This document shows, piece after piece, positions 8,828 through 17,183 of a stretch of DNA of 64,000 nt. The notes beneath the pieces were generated by a model. The model made no database searches and had not been told where the DNA came from. It was given only the letters and a program-made list of their open reading frames with translations. The stretch's first letter is position 1, and every line of letters begins with the position of its first letter. The position numbers were made by a program, and so were the translations under genes. Origin of the DNA: JBJXFE01 sp046153875 (GTDB lineage: Bacteria; Planctomycetota; Phycisphaerae; Phycisphaerales; UBA1924); contig JBJXFE010000047.1 in NCBI GenBank assembly GCA_046153875.1, positions 13,559 through 77,558 on the forward strand. Reading direction: 5' to 3'.

Positions 8828-9778
8828 CTACCCTGCCGCCGGCAGCACCGCGACGACGGGCTGCACGAAGCTGTGCATCAGGCTCCCCACGATCAGCGTC
8901 CACCCGTCCACGAGCACGAACAGCAGGAGCTTGAACGGCAGGCTGATGAGCACGGGCGGCAGCATCATCATGCTCATCGAGATCAGCATGGTGGAGATCA
9001 CCATGTCGATGACCAGGAACGGCAGGTAGACGCGGAAGCCCATCAGAAACGCCGTTTTGAGCTCGCTGAGCATGAACGCGGGGATCAGCGAGACCATGTC
9101 CACATCGGCCCGCGTGAGCGTCTCGGGCCGCGAGGTGTCCACGCCGCGGTAGTTCAGGACCATGAGCAGGCTCGACCAGTTCCCCGTGGCCTCGATCTGC
9201 GCGAACATGAAGTCGCGCACGGGCTGTTTGGCGGCGTCCCAGAGCTCCCCGTTGTCGGCGATGACGCCGGCGCGATAGGGAGCGATCGCCTCGTCGTTGA
9301 TCCGCTTCACGGTCGGCGACATCACCAGGAGCGTCATGAACAACGCGAGGGCCAGCGTGACCTGGGGCGGCGGGAGCGACTGCGTCCCGATCGCCTGGCG
9401 CAGCAGCGCCAGCACGATGACGATCCGCACGAAGCACGTCGTCATCAGCAGGATCGACGGGACCAGCGTGATGACGGTCAGCAGGACCATGATGTTCATG
9501 GCCGCGGACATGCCGCCGGAGCGATCGCGGGACGCACCGCCTCCTCCAGCTCCAGCGGGAAGCAGTTCGGCCGCCCCCGCCAGCACGGAGACGGGGTTGA
9601 AGTCGCCCTCGGAGTTGAGCAGCGTCGCCGGCAGGTCGGGCAGCCGAAGGACGCTGCTGTTGACGGCGGGCCGACGCCGCGCATCCTCCTCGGTCGGCCC
9701 GTACTGTGCGGCCGCGGGCGCCGTGAACGCTGTGAGCGCCACGCCGAGCACCAGAATGGCGACGCGCACGCCGATCAC
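8828..9778 (-). CDS. fliP: FliP, flagellar export gate subunit with signal sequence
   Basis: Gate protein of 316 residues. It begins with a cleavable signal-like segment (VAILVLGVALTAFTAPAAAQ) and an extended periplasmic linker. The FliP core follows: ILLMTTCFVRIVIVLALLRQ, MTLLVMSPTVKRINDEA and PAFMLSELKTAFLMGFRVYL. The frame stays open to 9910, but the GTG at 9778 is preceded by GGGGGGAGG and overlaps the fliO stop as GTGA, so it is taken as the start. The N-terminal extension of about 100 residues is longer than in E. coli. Confidence 0.94.
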   Translation of the reverse strand: MIGVRVAILVLGVALTAFTAPAAAQYGPTEEDARRRPAVNSSVLRLPDLPATLLNSEGDFNPVSVLAGAAELLPAGAGGGGASRDRSGGMSAAMNIMVLLTVITLVPSILLMTTCFVRIVIVLALLRQAIGTQSLPPPQVTLALALFMTLLVMSPTVKRINDEAIAPYRAGVIADNGELWDAAKQPVRDFMFAQIEATGNWSSLLMVLNYRGVDTSRPETLTRADVDMVSLIPAFMLSELKTAFLMGFRVYLPFLVIDMVISTMLISMSMMMLPPVLISLPFKLLLFVLVDGWTLIVGSLMHSFVQPVVAVLPAAG

Positions 9779-10638
9779 GCGGCCCTCCCCCCGCCCATCG
9801 AGGCAATTTTCCGGCGCAGCACGGCGGCGAGGCCCGTGGAGCCCCCGCCGGGCATGCCGACGGTGAGGTCCACGACGGGGATGGCCTCGGTGCTCTTCGA
9901 GGCGTCCCACAACTCGGCGCGATCGCCCCCGGGCGATCCGACGACGCGTCGCCCGCGGCCCGCCCCAGCGTCGGCGTCGGCGATCTCGCCGTCGAAGCGC
10001 GTCAGCATGGATCGGAACCGATGGGCCATGGACTCGCCCTCGGCATCGCGCGTCTTGACAAGGATCGATGCGACCTCCTCGGGGTCGGTGACCTCGCAGA
10101 GCGTGCTGAACCCCGCGCCCGCCCCGAGCCGCCCGCCCGCCGACTGCGAAAGCAGCAGCACCCGTCGATCAAGCTTGAGGAGCACGAGGGTGGCCCCACG
10201 CGCCACGGGGTAGCGGCCCAGGACTTCGAGCACGCCCGCGGGGGACCGACCTCCCGGGCCCAGCGCACCGTGGAGGCCGCCGTGGCGCCGCGCGATCATT
10301 CGGGCTGCCATCCCGGCGACGACGATCACCGCCAGCACGGCGGTCAGCGCCCAGACGGTCCGCGCTGAGCCACCGGCGGCTGGTTTCAGTTCACGCGAGA
10401 TCGGTTGAGACTCGGCGGAAGGCCTGCGTCCGGAGGGGGTCGGCGAGGGGGAAATCCCCAGCGGACGCGACTCGCCGTTCGGGGCGGCCACGCGGACCGC
10501 GACCGGCGACGGCACGTCGGGGCCCATGCTCGCGGGATGGGGGCTCTGCCGGGCCGCGGACGCCGAAGCGCCGACTGCGACACACACGACCGCCGCGGTG
10601 ACGCGCGAACGAACGAACTGACGCGCCGAAATCCTCAC
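9775..10638 (-). CDS. fliO: FliO-like flagellar biosynthesis membrane protein
   Basis: Protein of 287 residues with an N-terminal signal-like segment, a Pro/Ser-rich linker and one central membrane helix (TVWALTAVLAVIVVAGMAAR). The cytoplasmic part carries the FliO signature VLEVLGRYPVARGATLVLLK and LDRRVLLLSQS, then STLCEVTDPEEVA. FliO helps assemble the FliP-FliR complex. The FliO core is small, so the identification rests on this short motif and on the position directly upstream of fliP, with which it shares a GTGA overlap. Confidence 0.88.
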   Translation of the reverse strand: MRISARQFVRSRVTAAVVCVAVGASASAARQSPHPASMGPDVPSPVAVRVAAPNGESRPLGISPSPTPSGRRPSAESQPISRELKPAAGGSARTVWALTAVLAVIVVAGMAARMIARRHGGLHGALGPGGRSPAGVLEVLGRYPVARGATLVLLKLDRRVLLLSQSAGGRLGAGAGFSTLCEVTDPEEVASILVKTRDAEGESMAHRFRSMLTRFDGEIADADAGAGRGRRVVGSPGGDRAELWDASKSTEAIPVVDLTVGMPGGGSTGLAAVLRRKIASMGGGRAA

Positions 10639-10694
10639 ACGCCCTCCATGGCGAACGAACGGCCGGGGACTCCGCCCCGGGTGACAACCCGCGC

Positions 10695-11246
10695 TCAGCC
10701 TGCGCGACGCTCCGCCTTGCTCGGGGCCACGTCGCTCTCACCGGCCCCGGCGATGATCTCGTTGATGCGAACGCAGAAGGTGTCGTTGAGCACGAGGACC
10801 TCGCCGCGCGCGACGGGGCGGTCGTTGACGTACACGTCCACCGGGTCGCCCGCGAGCTTGTCGAGCTCGACCACCGCGCCCTCCGACAGCTTCAGCACAT
10901 CCTCGACGACCATGCGCGCCCGCCCGAGCTCGATCTTCACGTTGAGATTCACGCCCGCCAGCAGCTCGATGCTGCGCGGCGGCTCGGCGTGGCCCGTCCG
11001 CTGAAACGCCGGGAACTCGAACGGTGCGGGGCCGTCGGCGTGGGCCGCAGCGGCGGCACCCTTCTCGGCCGTCTCCTGGAGCTTCGTCACCGCGGTCTGC
11101 GCTGCCCTCAGCGCTTCCTCGGCCATCTGCGGCGCTCCGGCGGGCTCAACGCGCGATGGCGCGGGCGCGGTGGACGCCGCCGCGCTTGGCTCCGGAGCAG
11201 AGGCCGCCGCCGGGGGCTTCTTGGGTGTCTGGTCTTTCTTCGCCAT
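10695..11246 (-). CDS. fliN: FliN, flagellar motor switch C-ring protein
   Basis: C-ring protein of 183 residues. The first 80 or so are Ala/Pro/Lys-rich and low in complexity. The C-terminal SpoA (FliN/surface presentation of antigens) domain reads VNLNVKIELGRARMVVEDVL, LSEGAVVELDKLAGDPVDVY, ARGEVLVLNDTFCVRINEI. It has no CheC-type phosphatase part, so it is FliN and not FliY. It directly follows fliL, with no fliM between them. The leader holds an octad repeat. Confidence 0.93.
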   Translation of the reverse strand: MAKKDQTPKKPPAAASAPEPSAAASTAPAPSRVEPAGAPQMAEEALRAAQTAVTKLQETAEKGAAAAAHADGPAPFEFPAFQRTGHAEPPRSIELLAGVNLNVKIELGRARMVVEDVLKLSEGAVVELDKLAGDPVDVYVNDRPVARGEVLVLNDTFCVRINEIIAGAGESDVAPSKAERRAG

Positions 11247-11262
11247 CGAGCGCCATCCCCGG

Positions 11263-11294
11263 CCCGCATACCCGCGTACCCGCGTACCCGTCCG
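11263..11294. repeat. Octad tandem repeat in the fliL-fliN gap
   Basis: Adjacent 8-base units CCCGCATA CCCGCGTA CCCGCGTA CCCGTCCG lie 16 bases upstream of the fliN start codon, in its leader. They occupy the site where fliM would be expected. Confidence 0.7.
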
Positions 11295-11402
11295 GCAGCC
11301 CTCCGCAACTCCGCGCAGGTATTGCCGACCCGGAGCGCAAGGGCCACGCGGGCGATCCGTGCATCGGCCCGACCCGCGATCCCGCGCCAGTTTTCAACGC
11401 GG

Positions 11403-11963
11403 TCACGCCTCGAGCTGGATGCCCTTGCACTTCGGGATCATCACGCGCTCGATGCGGCTGTTGCCCTCGGGGTCGGTGCCCAGCGCTTTGTCGAGGAACG
11501 CGCGGACCTGGCGGTTGAGCGTCGTCAGGTCGGGCTCCTTCAGGTGGACGTGCTGCGCCCGGCGGATGATCTGGGAGACGCCCTCCTTGATCTCGGCGGA
11601 ACGCTCCTCGAGCTGAGCGGTCACGTACTCCTCGTTCTTCTTCTTCACCTTCAGGAAGACCGCGATCTCCCAGCTCCAGACGCGCCCCGACTGCATGTTC
11701 TGGAACCGGTCGTCCACCAGCTCGATCTCGACCGTCCCGTCCAGGGCATCGTGGTCTTCTCCGTGGACCTCGGCGGCCGCTTCCTGCGGCGGGCGGCCCA
11801 TCATGCCCACGAGGAACACCACGCCGGCGGCCTCGGCGAGCATGATCCCCGCGACGATGCCCACGACTTTCAGCGGGAGCTTCCGCGCGGAGGCCACGGG
11901 CGGGGGCTTCTCCTCGGTCTTGGGCGGCTCCGCTTTTTCCTTGTTCTTTTCGGCCTTGGCCAT
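11403..11963 (-). CDS. fliL: FliL-like flagellar basal body-associated protein
   Basis: Single-pass membrane protein of 186 residues: a Lys/Glu-rich cytoplasmic N-terminus, a membrane helix (KVVGIVAGIMLAEAAGVVFL), then a periplasmic domain. FliL surrounds and stabilises the stator in other bacteria. The periplasmic part (TVEIELVDDRF, WSWEIAVFLKVKKKNEEYV, IIRRA) is divergent but keeps the FliL length and topology. The frame is open to 12041; the ATG at 11963 has GGAGGGGG upstream and is preferred. Gene order (motA-like before it, fliN after it) supports the call. Confidence 0.8.
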   Translation of the reverse strand: MAKAEKNKEKAEPPKTEEKPPPVASARKLPLKVVGIVAGIMLAEAAGVVFLVGMMGRPPQEAAAEVHGEDHDALDGTVEIELVDDRFQNMQSGRVWSWEIAVFLKVKKKNEEYVTAQLEERSAEIKEGVSQIIRRAQHVHLKEPDLTTLNRQVRAFLDKALGTDPEGNSRIERVMIPKCKGIQLEA

Positions 11964-12177
11964 CGCCCCCTCCATGCCCGCGACCGGGTGTCGTGTACTC
12001 GCGCGGTTGATGTTCCCGCGACGGGATCGACCGGCGCTCATCGTCCAGACGGGACCGACGGTTTCATCGGGAACGCAGCGAACAGGTGGGCCGACGACGG
12101 CGCGGACGCGCGACCGCTACGGTTCAACCCACACCGCACGGCGCAGCCCGCGAGTCCGGATAACCGGGGCAGCCCCT
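11964..12177. other. Non-coding gap at the expected motB position
   Basis: This 214-base gap between the motA-like stop and the fliL start is one of the two longest within the flagellar locus. I see no reading frame that resembles MotB or any remnant of its OmpA-like domain, and no clear hairpin. Confidence 0.5.
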
Positions 12178-13056
12178 CTACGCGGCGGCGGCGGTCGCGG
12201 TGGCCTGTGACTTGGCCGGCGGCATCAGAGACCGCAGCCGGGCCTCGATTGATCGGGGGTGGGCGGCGGATCGGATGGCCATGACCCCCTCGATGACGAG
12301 CGTACAGGTCAGGGCCCTCGCGGCGACTCGGCGTGCGCTGTACGCCCCGATCGGGCCGGCGAACACCAGTACGGGCAGGGCCAGTGTCGCGGCGCCGCCC
12401 GCCAGCAGCGGCGACCACCACGGCCACAGCCCGTCGCGCATCGACCACAGGCCCGCCGCCGCGACGGCCAGCACGGGCACGGCCGCGATCGGCCCCACGC
12501 GGGCGAGCAGGTTCAACGCGCGATGCCGGAGCACCTGACGCCGGGTGATTTCGTCGAGGCGGCGCTCCAGCACCGCCCGGATCAGGGTGGGCTCCGCGCC
12601 GGCGATGATGAGGTGGACGCCGATCGCCAGCAGCGGGTCCACGGAGCCTACCCGCTGATCGGCCAAGGCCGCGGGCCCGTCACGGTGCGACCGTTCCGCG
12701 CAGTCCAGGACCTGGGCGATCGTCGCCTCGGCCTGGGCGGGCTCGCTGAAGAGCGCGCGACCGACGAGCTCGTTGAGCCGGAATGCGCGGACGACGACGA
12801 CCGTCGCCGCTATCGCCAGGGTCGGCACGCCGACGAGCACGCCCACGGCCGCGGCGTCCACCCCGCTCACCGTCGCGCCCGCGACGGCCAGGCTCAACGC
12901 GAGGAGCGTCAGCGCGAACGCGCCCGGCCCCGCGAGGACGGACCAGGGGATCGCGCGGTACGGTGTTTCGGCGAGCGCGGGCACGGTGGGGTCATCGGCC
13001 GGGGCGTCGCGGCGTCTGCACGCGCACGCGCGAACCGGACGCGGTCGGCGACGCAC
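12178..13056 (-). CDS. MotA-like proton channel protein (divergent)
   Basis: Membrane protein of 292 residues with four hydrophobic segments arranged 2+2 and a cytoplasmic loop between. The C-terminal part has the MotA pattern TLVIEGVMAIRSAAHP followed by an arginine-rich amphipathic helix ending in SLMPP, and prolines at the third and fourth membrane segments. The TLYG-type motif of canonical MotA before segment four is not evident, so it is a divergent member. The start is a GTG at 13056; the GTG 24 codons later (at 12984) is possible. It lies 19 bases after flgE. Its usual partner motB is absent. Confidence 0.7.
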   Translation of the reverse strand: MRRRPRPVRACACRRRDAPADDPTVPALAETPYRAIPWSVLAGPGAFALTLLALSLAVAGATVSGVDAAAVGVLVGVPTLAIAATVVVVRAFRLNELVGRALFSEPAQAEATIAQVLDCAERSHRDGPAALADQRVGSVDPLLAIGVHLIIAGAEPTLIRAVLERRLDEITRRQVLRHRALNLLARVGPIAAVPVLAVAAAGLWSMRDGLWPWWSPLLAGGAATLALPVLVFAGPIGAYSARRVAARALTCTLVIEGVMAIRSAAHPRSIEARLRSLMPPAKSQATATAAAA

Positions 13057-13075
13057 CGCGCAACAACCGCGCGGA

Positions 13076-14830
13076 TTACCGGAACAGCGCGACCAGGTTC
13101 TGGAGCATCTCGTCGGTGGTGCTGATCACCCGCGACGACGCCGTGTACCCGGTCGAGGCCAGGATCATGTTGATGAACTCGCGGCCGAGGTCCACGTTGG
13201 AGAACTCCAGTGCCCCGCCGACGAGCCGGCCGGTGCCGTCGAGGCCCGGCGTGGTGAGGGCGGCGGGGCCGCTGTTCGCCCCGACGCGGAAGAGGTTGTC
13301 CCCGTCGTCGACAAGGCCCTGCGGATTGATGAAGGTGGCGAGGGCGACCTGGCCGAGAACGCGCTGCTCGCCGTTGTCGAACGAGCCGATCACGAACCCG
13401 TCGCGGTCCACGTTGAAGCCGATGAGGGTGCCGAAGGGCGACCCGTCGCCCGCGCCGAAGATTTCCGAGGGCCCGTCGGCCAGGGCGGAGACGCCGCCGG
13501 TCGCGTCGCCGAAGCTGATCGAGATGGTCTGCGGTGTCACCGCGCCGGAGCCCGCGAGATCGATGGTGATGGGCACTTCGGCGGTGGTTAGCAGTCGCCC
13601 CGCGGTGTCGAACTGGAGCTCGCCCGTCGCGATGACGGGGGAAAGGTCGCTGTCGTCGCCCGACTCGACGTCGTAGCGCCATGTGGTCCCCTCGGCGGTC
13701 TTGGCCGAGAGTACCGCGGCGACGTCCACCACGAAGGGCGCGCCCAGCGAGTCGAAGGCGACGAGCTGCGTGCGGATGGATTCACCGTCAGCGGCGCCCA
13801 GCTTCTCCGCGGCAAAGGGGGCGCGGATATGCGTCCCGTCGGCGGCCAGCAGGTCGAAGTCGTCCGCGTCGAACGTCAGGTCGTTGGCCGTGCCGGTGTT
13901 GCCGGTGACGGTGATGCGGCCGGCCACGGGGTCGAGCGCGACGCCGGGCGTGGCGAGATCGGGGTTGGGGCCGGTCGTGGTGTTCAGCCCCAGCGCGTCG
14001 CGGACGAAGTCCATGAACTGCTGAACGGTGGATGCGGCGGCGATCTCGAAGCGCGACGAGGGGAGCGTCCGCGTGCCTTTCTGCGCCCCCTCGATCTGGA
14101 TGAACTGTCCGGGCGAGAAAAGGGACGTGCCCGAGCCGGGCAGCGACGGGTCTTCGATCTCCGACAGCAGGCTGGCCGTCTCGAGCAGGTTCCCCGCGCC
14201 GGGCGGCACGGTCGCGCCCGCGATCAGCCCCAGCCCGGCTGTGTCGGTGCCGCCCAGACGGATGCTGCTGCCGCGCGTCGCCAGGGCGCCGCCGGCATTC
14301 AGGTTGCCCGTGAAGGCGAACAGCGTCGTGGCCTCGGCGAGCGTGAGCTGCCCGATGGGGATGGTCAGGTCGGTGATCGTGCCCGGCACGAGATTGAACT
14401 GCGGGTCGACGCCGTGGCCGCGCACGCGGTCGCCCTCGATGGTGACGAGGCGATGGGATCGGTCGATCTGGAAGGCACCGGCGCGCGTGTAGAGGTCGTC
14501 GGCCCCGCGCTGCACGAGGAAGAACCCCTCGCCGTCGATCGCCAGATCCGCCGGGCGGCCGGTGTCGTTGATGGTGCCGATGCCGAAGTCGCGCTGCGTG
14601 CCGGCGACGCTTACGCCCAGGCCGACCTGGTAGGGGTTGGTGCCGCCGTACTCATTGAGTGGCGGCGCGCCGGCACTCAGCGTGCGGTTGAAGACGTTGG
14701 AGAAGAGCGCTCGGCTCGACTTGAACGCCGTGGTGTTGACGTTGGCGATGTTGTTGCCGATGACGTCGAGGGTGCGGCTGTGGGCATTGAGCCCGGTGAG
14801 CCCGGTGTAGAGCGCGGTGTTGGAGGCCAT
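13076..14830 (-). CDS. flgE: FlgE, flagellar hook protein
   Basis: Hook protein of 584 residues. The N-terminal rod/hook motif is typical (YTGLTGLNAHSRTLDVIGNN, IANVNTTAFKSSR), as are the conserved C-terminal coiled parts (LEFSNVDLGREFINMILAST, GYTASSRVISTTDEMLQNLV). The long variable middle is rich in Gly, Thr and Asp, as expected of the surface-exposed D1-D2 domains. It is larger than FlgE of E. coli (402) but of usual size for planctomycetes and spirochaetes. It follows the TIGR02530-type gene by 75 bases. Confidence 0.94.
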   Translation of the reverse strand: MASNTALYTGLTGLNAHSRTLDVIGNNIANVNTTAFKSSRALFSNVFNRTLSAGAPPLNEYGGTNPYQVGLGVSVAGTQRDFGIGTINDTGRPADLAIDGEGFFLVQRGADDLYTRAGAFQIDRSHRLVTIEGDRVRGHGVDPQFNLVPGTITDLTIPIGQLTLAEATTLFAFTGNLNAGGALATRGSSIRLGGTDTAGLGLIAGATVPPGAGNLLETASLLSEIEDPSLPGSGTSLFSPGQFIQIEGAQKGTRTLPSSRFEIAAASTVQQFMDFVRDALGLNTTTGPNPDLATPGVALDPVAGRITVTGNTGTANDLTFDADDFDLLAADGTHIRAPFAAEKLGAADGESIRTQLVAFDSLGAPFVVDVAAVLSAKTAEGTTWRYDVESGDDSDLSPVIATGELQFDTAGRLLTTAEVPITIDLAGSGAVTPQTISISFGDATGGVSALADGPSEIFGAGDGSPFGTLIGFNVDRDGFVIGSFDNGEQRVLGQVALATFINPQGLVDDGDNLFRVGANSGPAALTTPGLDGTGRLVGGALEFSNVDLGREFINMILASTGYTASSRVISTTDEMLQNLVALFR

Positions 14831-14905
14831 CGCAAGCTCCGTGAGTGCGAAGTACGAGGGAACGAAGGCACGATGAGGCGGACGACGTACGACGGATCGG
14901 GCACG

Positions 14906-15436
14906 CTATCCGGATCGCGAGCTCATGCGCGTGAGAAGCTCGAGGATCGACGGGTTGAGCGACCCCGCGGCGGGGCGGGGCGGCGGAAGGACGCCCGGGG
15001 CCGGTTCGGAAGCGCCGACGCCGGTCGCGGGCTCGCCCGAGGGCGCGGGAGGGATGCTGATGACGGCGTCGATGCCGGTGAGGACGGCGCCGCCGCCCGC
15101 CAGCAGGTCGGCGCGCCCGGTGATCTCGCGCACACCAACGTCCATCCGGAGCGCCTGCCCGTCGATGAGCACGACGGCGCGCGTCGCGCCCTGCGCCTCG
15201 GCCTTGTCGGCCGCGACGGCCAGGCGCGAGAGTTGATCGCCGGTCAACATCACGTCGCACCCGCGGCCGAGGCGCACCGGCAGGCCCGTGGAAACCTCGC
15301 CCCTCTGGGCGCTGGAGAGGAGCGCGGCGAAGTCCGGTCCGGAAGCCGTGGTCGCCCTCGACGACGCAGCGCCCGAGGACACGCCGCCGACGCCCGGCAG
15401 CAGAAGCTTGAGCAATGCCAGCGGCGCGAGGCTCAT
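14906..15436 (-). CDS. Flagellar operon protein of the TIGR02530 type
   Basis: Protein of 176 residues encoded between flgD and flgE. The central region (LSRLAVAADKAEAQGATRAV, VLIDGQALRMDVGVREITG, then TGIDAVISI) matches the conserved core of the small flagellar operon protein found beside flgD in Bacillus, Clostridium and other bacteria (TIGR02530 family). Its function is unknown. A Pro-rich tail follows the core. The ATG at 15436 overlaps the flgD stop as ATGA, showing tight coupling to the hook cap gene. Confidence 0.8.
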   Translation of the reverse strand: MSLAPLALLKLLLPGVGGVSSGAASSRATTASGPDFAALLSSAQRGEVSTGLPVRLGRGCDVMLTGDQLSRLAVAADKAEAQGATRAVVLIDGQALRMDVGVREITGRADLLAGGGAVLTGIDAVISIPPAPSGEPATGVGASEPAPGVLPPPRPAAGSLNPSILELLTRMSSRSG

Positions 15437-15870
15437 GATCCGGTCCCCGCTGCTGCGGTTTCGAGGACTTCGTTGAGCCCGCTCATCGGCATCCTGTGCC
15501 CCTCGCGCAGGTTCAGGACCGCCCCGTCGGCGGTGCGTGACACGGACTTGACGATCCCGGTGACGGCCTGCCCGGTGTCGGTCCGGCCCTTGACGCTGCG
15601 CCCGATCAGGTTCGAGGCTGACGCCAGCTCATTCTGGCTTACGAGCGCCTCGAGCCGCTGGCCGAGGTCCACGTCCGACTGGATGGAACGGATGCTCGAC
15701 AGTTGCTCCAGCAGCGCCTGCGAGTCGTTGGGCTGGAGCGGGTCCTGGTTCGCCAGCTCCGTGAAGATGATCTTCACGAACTCCTCGGCTCTCAGCTCAC
15801 CGAAGGCGTTCCGGCCCGTTGAGGCCGTCGAGCCCGACGAAGCCCCCGCGAGCGCACCGATATCGGCCAT
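15433..15870 (-). CDS. flgD: FlgD, hook-capping protein (short form)
   Basis: Hook assembly scaffold of 145 residues. The conserved N-terminal signature is present: AEEFVKIIFTELANQDPLQP, NDSQALLEQLSSIRSIQSD, then NELASASNLIGRSV. Only a short Tudor-like part follows (VTGIVKSVSRTADGAVLNL) and the Ig-like insert of E. coli FlgD is missing. This resembles the short Bacillus form. The ATG at 15870 has GGGAGG upstream. The gene lies 38 bases after fliK and is coupled to the downstream TIGR02530-type gene. Confidence 0.9.
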   Translation of the reverse strand: MADIGALAGASSGSTASTGRNAFGELRAEEFVKIIFTELANQDPLQPNDSQALLEQLSSIRSIQSDVDLGQRLEALVSQNELASASNLIGRSVKGRTDTGQAVTGIVKSVSRTADGAVLNLREGHRMPMSGLNEVLETAAAGTGS

Positions 15871-15908
15871 GGGGCGGCCTCCCACGCGCGTCCGAGCCCG
15901 GTCCGCCG

Positions 15909-17183
15909 CTACGCGACGGTATCGAGCCTTAACCGGATCAGGGCTCCGCCCGCACCGACGCCGACTCCCTCCGGCGTCACAACCGGCTCCGCCGCGAACT
16001 GCGGCGCGGTGGATCGCTCCGCGAACCAGCGTTTGGTCCGCGCGTGTCCACCGGCCTCCGGGTCCTCCGACCCGGATGGGCGATCCCCGCCCGACTGGTC
16101 CGCGCTTCCGTGCGCGTGCGGCTCGGGGCCGACTCCCGGCCCCTGGGCATCCTGCCCCAGCCACTCCGCCCGCTCCGCGAGCTTCACGTCGAGTCGATCG
16201 ACAGCCAGCCCGTGCGCTTCCAGCGCGGACCGGAGACCGGCCAATGCACCATCAAGCAAGCGGCGTGCCGGGTCGTTGGCGGCCTCGAAGGTCGCCTCGA
16301 CGCGGCCCGCGTCGAGCCTGAGACGGACCTTCAGCGCGCCCAGGGCGGCGGGCTCCAGCTGGAGTGTCACAGACCCGCCGTTCTGGCGAAGCGCGGCTGC
16401 CAGTCCCCGCGCAACCTGGCCGGCAAGGGGATCGAGCCCGGCTTCGAGCATCGTGAACCCGTGCGGCGCGCGGAACGCCCCGGGGAGCCGCGCTGCACCG
16501 GGCGGGCCTGCGCTGCGCGAGACGCCGGCGACAGGGCCGGCAGCGCTCGACGATCGTGCCGCGGGCTGCGCGGCGGAATCCGAGCGAGCCTGGACGCCTG
16601 AAGCGCCGACAGCGGAGTTCGCCGCGGGACTCGTCGATCCAGTGATCACGGCCCGAGGTGACGGATGCGGATCGGAGGGTGCCGCTTCGTCAACGCTCGC
16701 GCCCTCGTCCGGTCTTGCGGCGTGTTGCACGGCGCCCGTCGCGACCGCCGGCGGGCTCGCCGTTTGTGCGGACACTCGACCCATGGAACGCGCCTCGCGC
16801 TCGCTGCTCCGCGGCGCGCTTTCAGTGCGAGCAGTCACGGGCTCGTCGGATGCGTCGGGGCTCGGTTCCGGCGCCCCTCGCGCGGCACGATCGGCGCGGG
16901 CCGAATCGATCCGCGGCGCGAGTTCCTCGACCGCGAGCACGTTGGCCGTCAGGGGGCCGACTTCGATCGGTTCTGAAGCGTCGTACAAGCGTGAATCGAC
17001 GGCCGAACCTGCGCCCCGCGACCGGCGGTCGGTGCGCGGGTCGCGCGCAAACTGCGCCGATTCCGGCGCGGATGGCCCGCCGGCCGCTTCGGTCAGCACA
17101 TCGGCAAACCCACCTGCGGGCGCGGCGGCCCGCAGAAGCGGCGACAAGGACGGGCTTGTAGGAGGTGCGATCGCGGTGGTCAT
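15909..17183 (-). CDS. fliK: FliK, hook-length control protein
   Basis: Protein of 424 residues. The first 250 or so are low-complexity Ala/Ser/Pro/Arg-rich, as in the ruler part of FliK. The C-terminal Flg_hook domain is clear: GGSVTLQLEPAALGALKVRL, RLDAGRVEATFEAANDPARR, ALAGLRSALEAHGLAVDRLD. This domain contacts FlhB to switch export specificity. The ATG overlaps the motE stop by one base (TAATG). The position between motE and flgD is conserved in Bacillus. Confidence 0.9.
   Translation of the reverse strand: MTTAIAPPTSPSLSPLLRAAAPAGGFADVLTEAAGGPSAPESAQFARDPRTDRRSRGAGSAVDSRLYDASEPIEVGPLTANVLAVEELAPRIDSARADRAARGAPEPSPDASDEPVTARTESAPRSSEREARSMGRVSAQTASPPAVATGAVQHAARPDEGASVDEAAPSDPHPSPRAVITGSTSPAANSAVGASGVQARSDSAAQPAARSSSAAGPVAGVSRSAGPPGAARLPGAFRAPHGFTMLEAGLDPLAGQVARGLAAALRQNGGSVTLQLEPAALGALKVRLRLDAGRVEATFEAANDPARRLLDGALAGLRSALEAHGLAVDRLDVKLAERAEWLGQDAQGPGVGPEPHAHGSADQSGGDRPSGSEDPEAGGHARTKRWFAERSTAPQFAAEPVVTPEGVGVGAGGALIRLRLDTVA

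Noticed and set aside
10695..11246. A FliM-FliN or FliY fusion that would explain the missing fliM
   Set aside because: The N-terminal part is Ala/Pro/Lys low-complexity sequence and only one SpoA domain is present.
13829..16321. An 830-codon open frame on the plus strand
   Set aside because: It runs antisense to flgE, the TIGR02530-type gene, flgD and part of fliK, without any recognisable motif.
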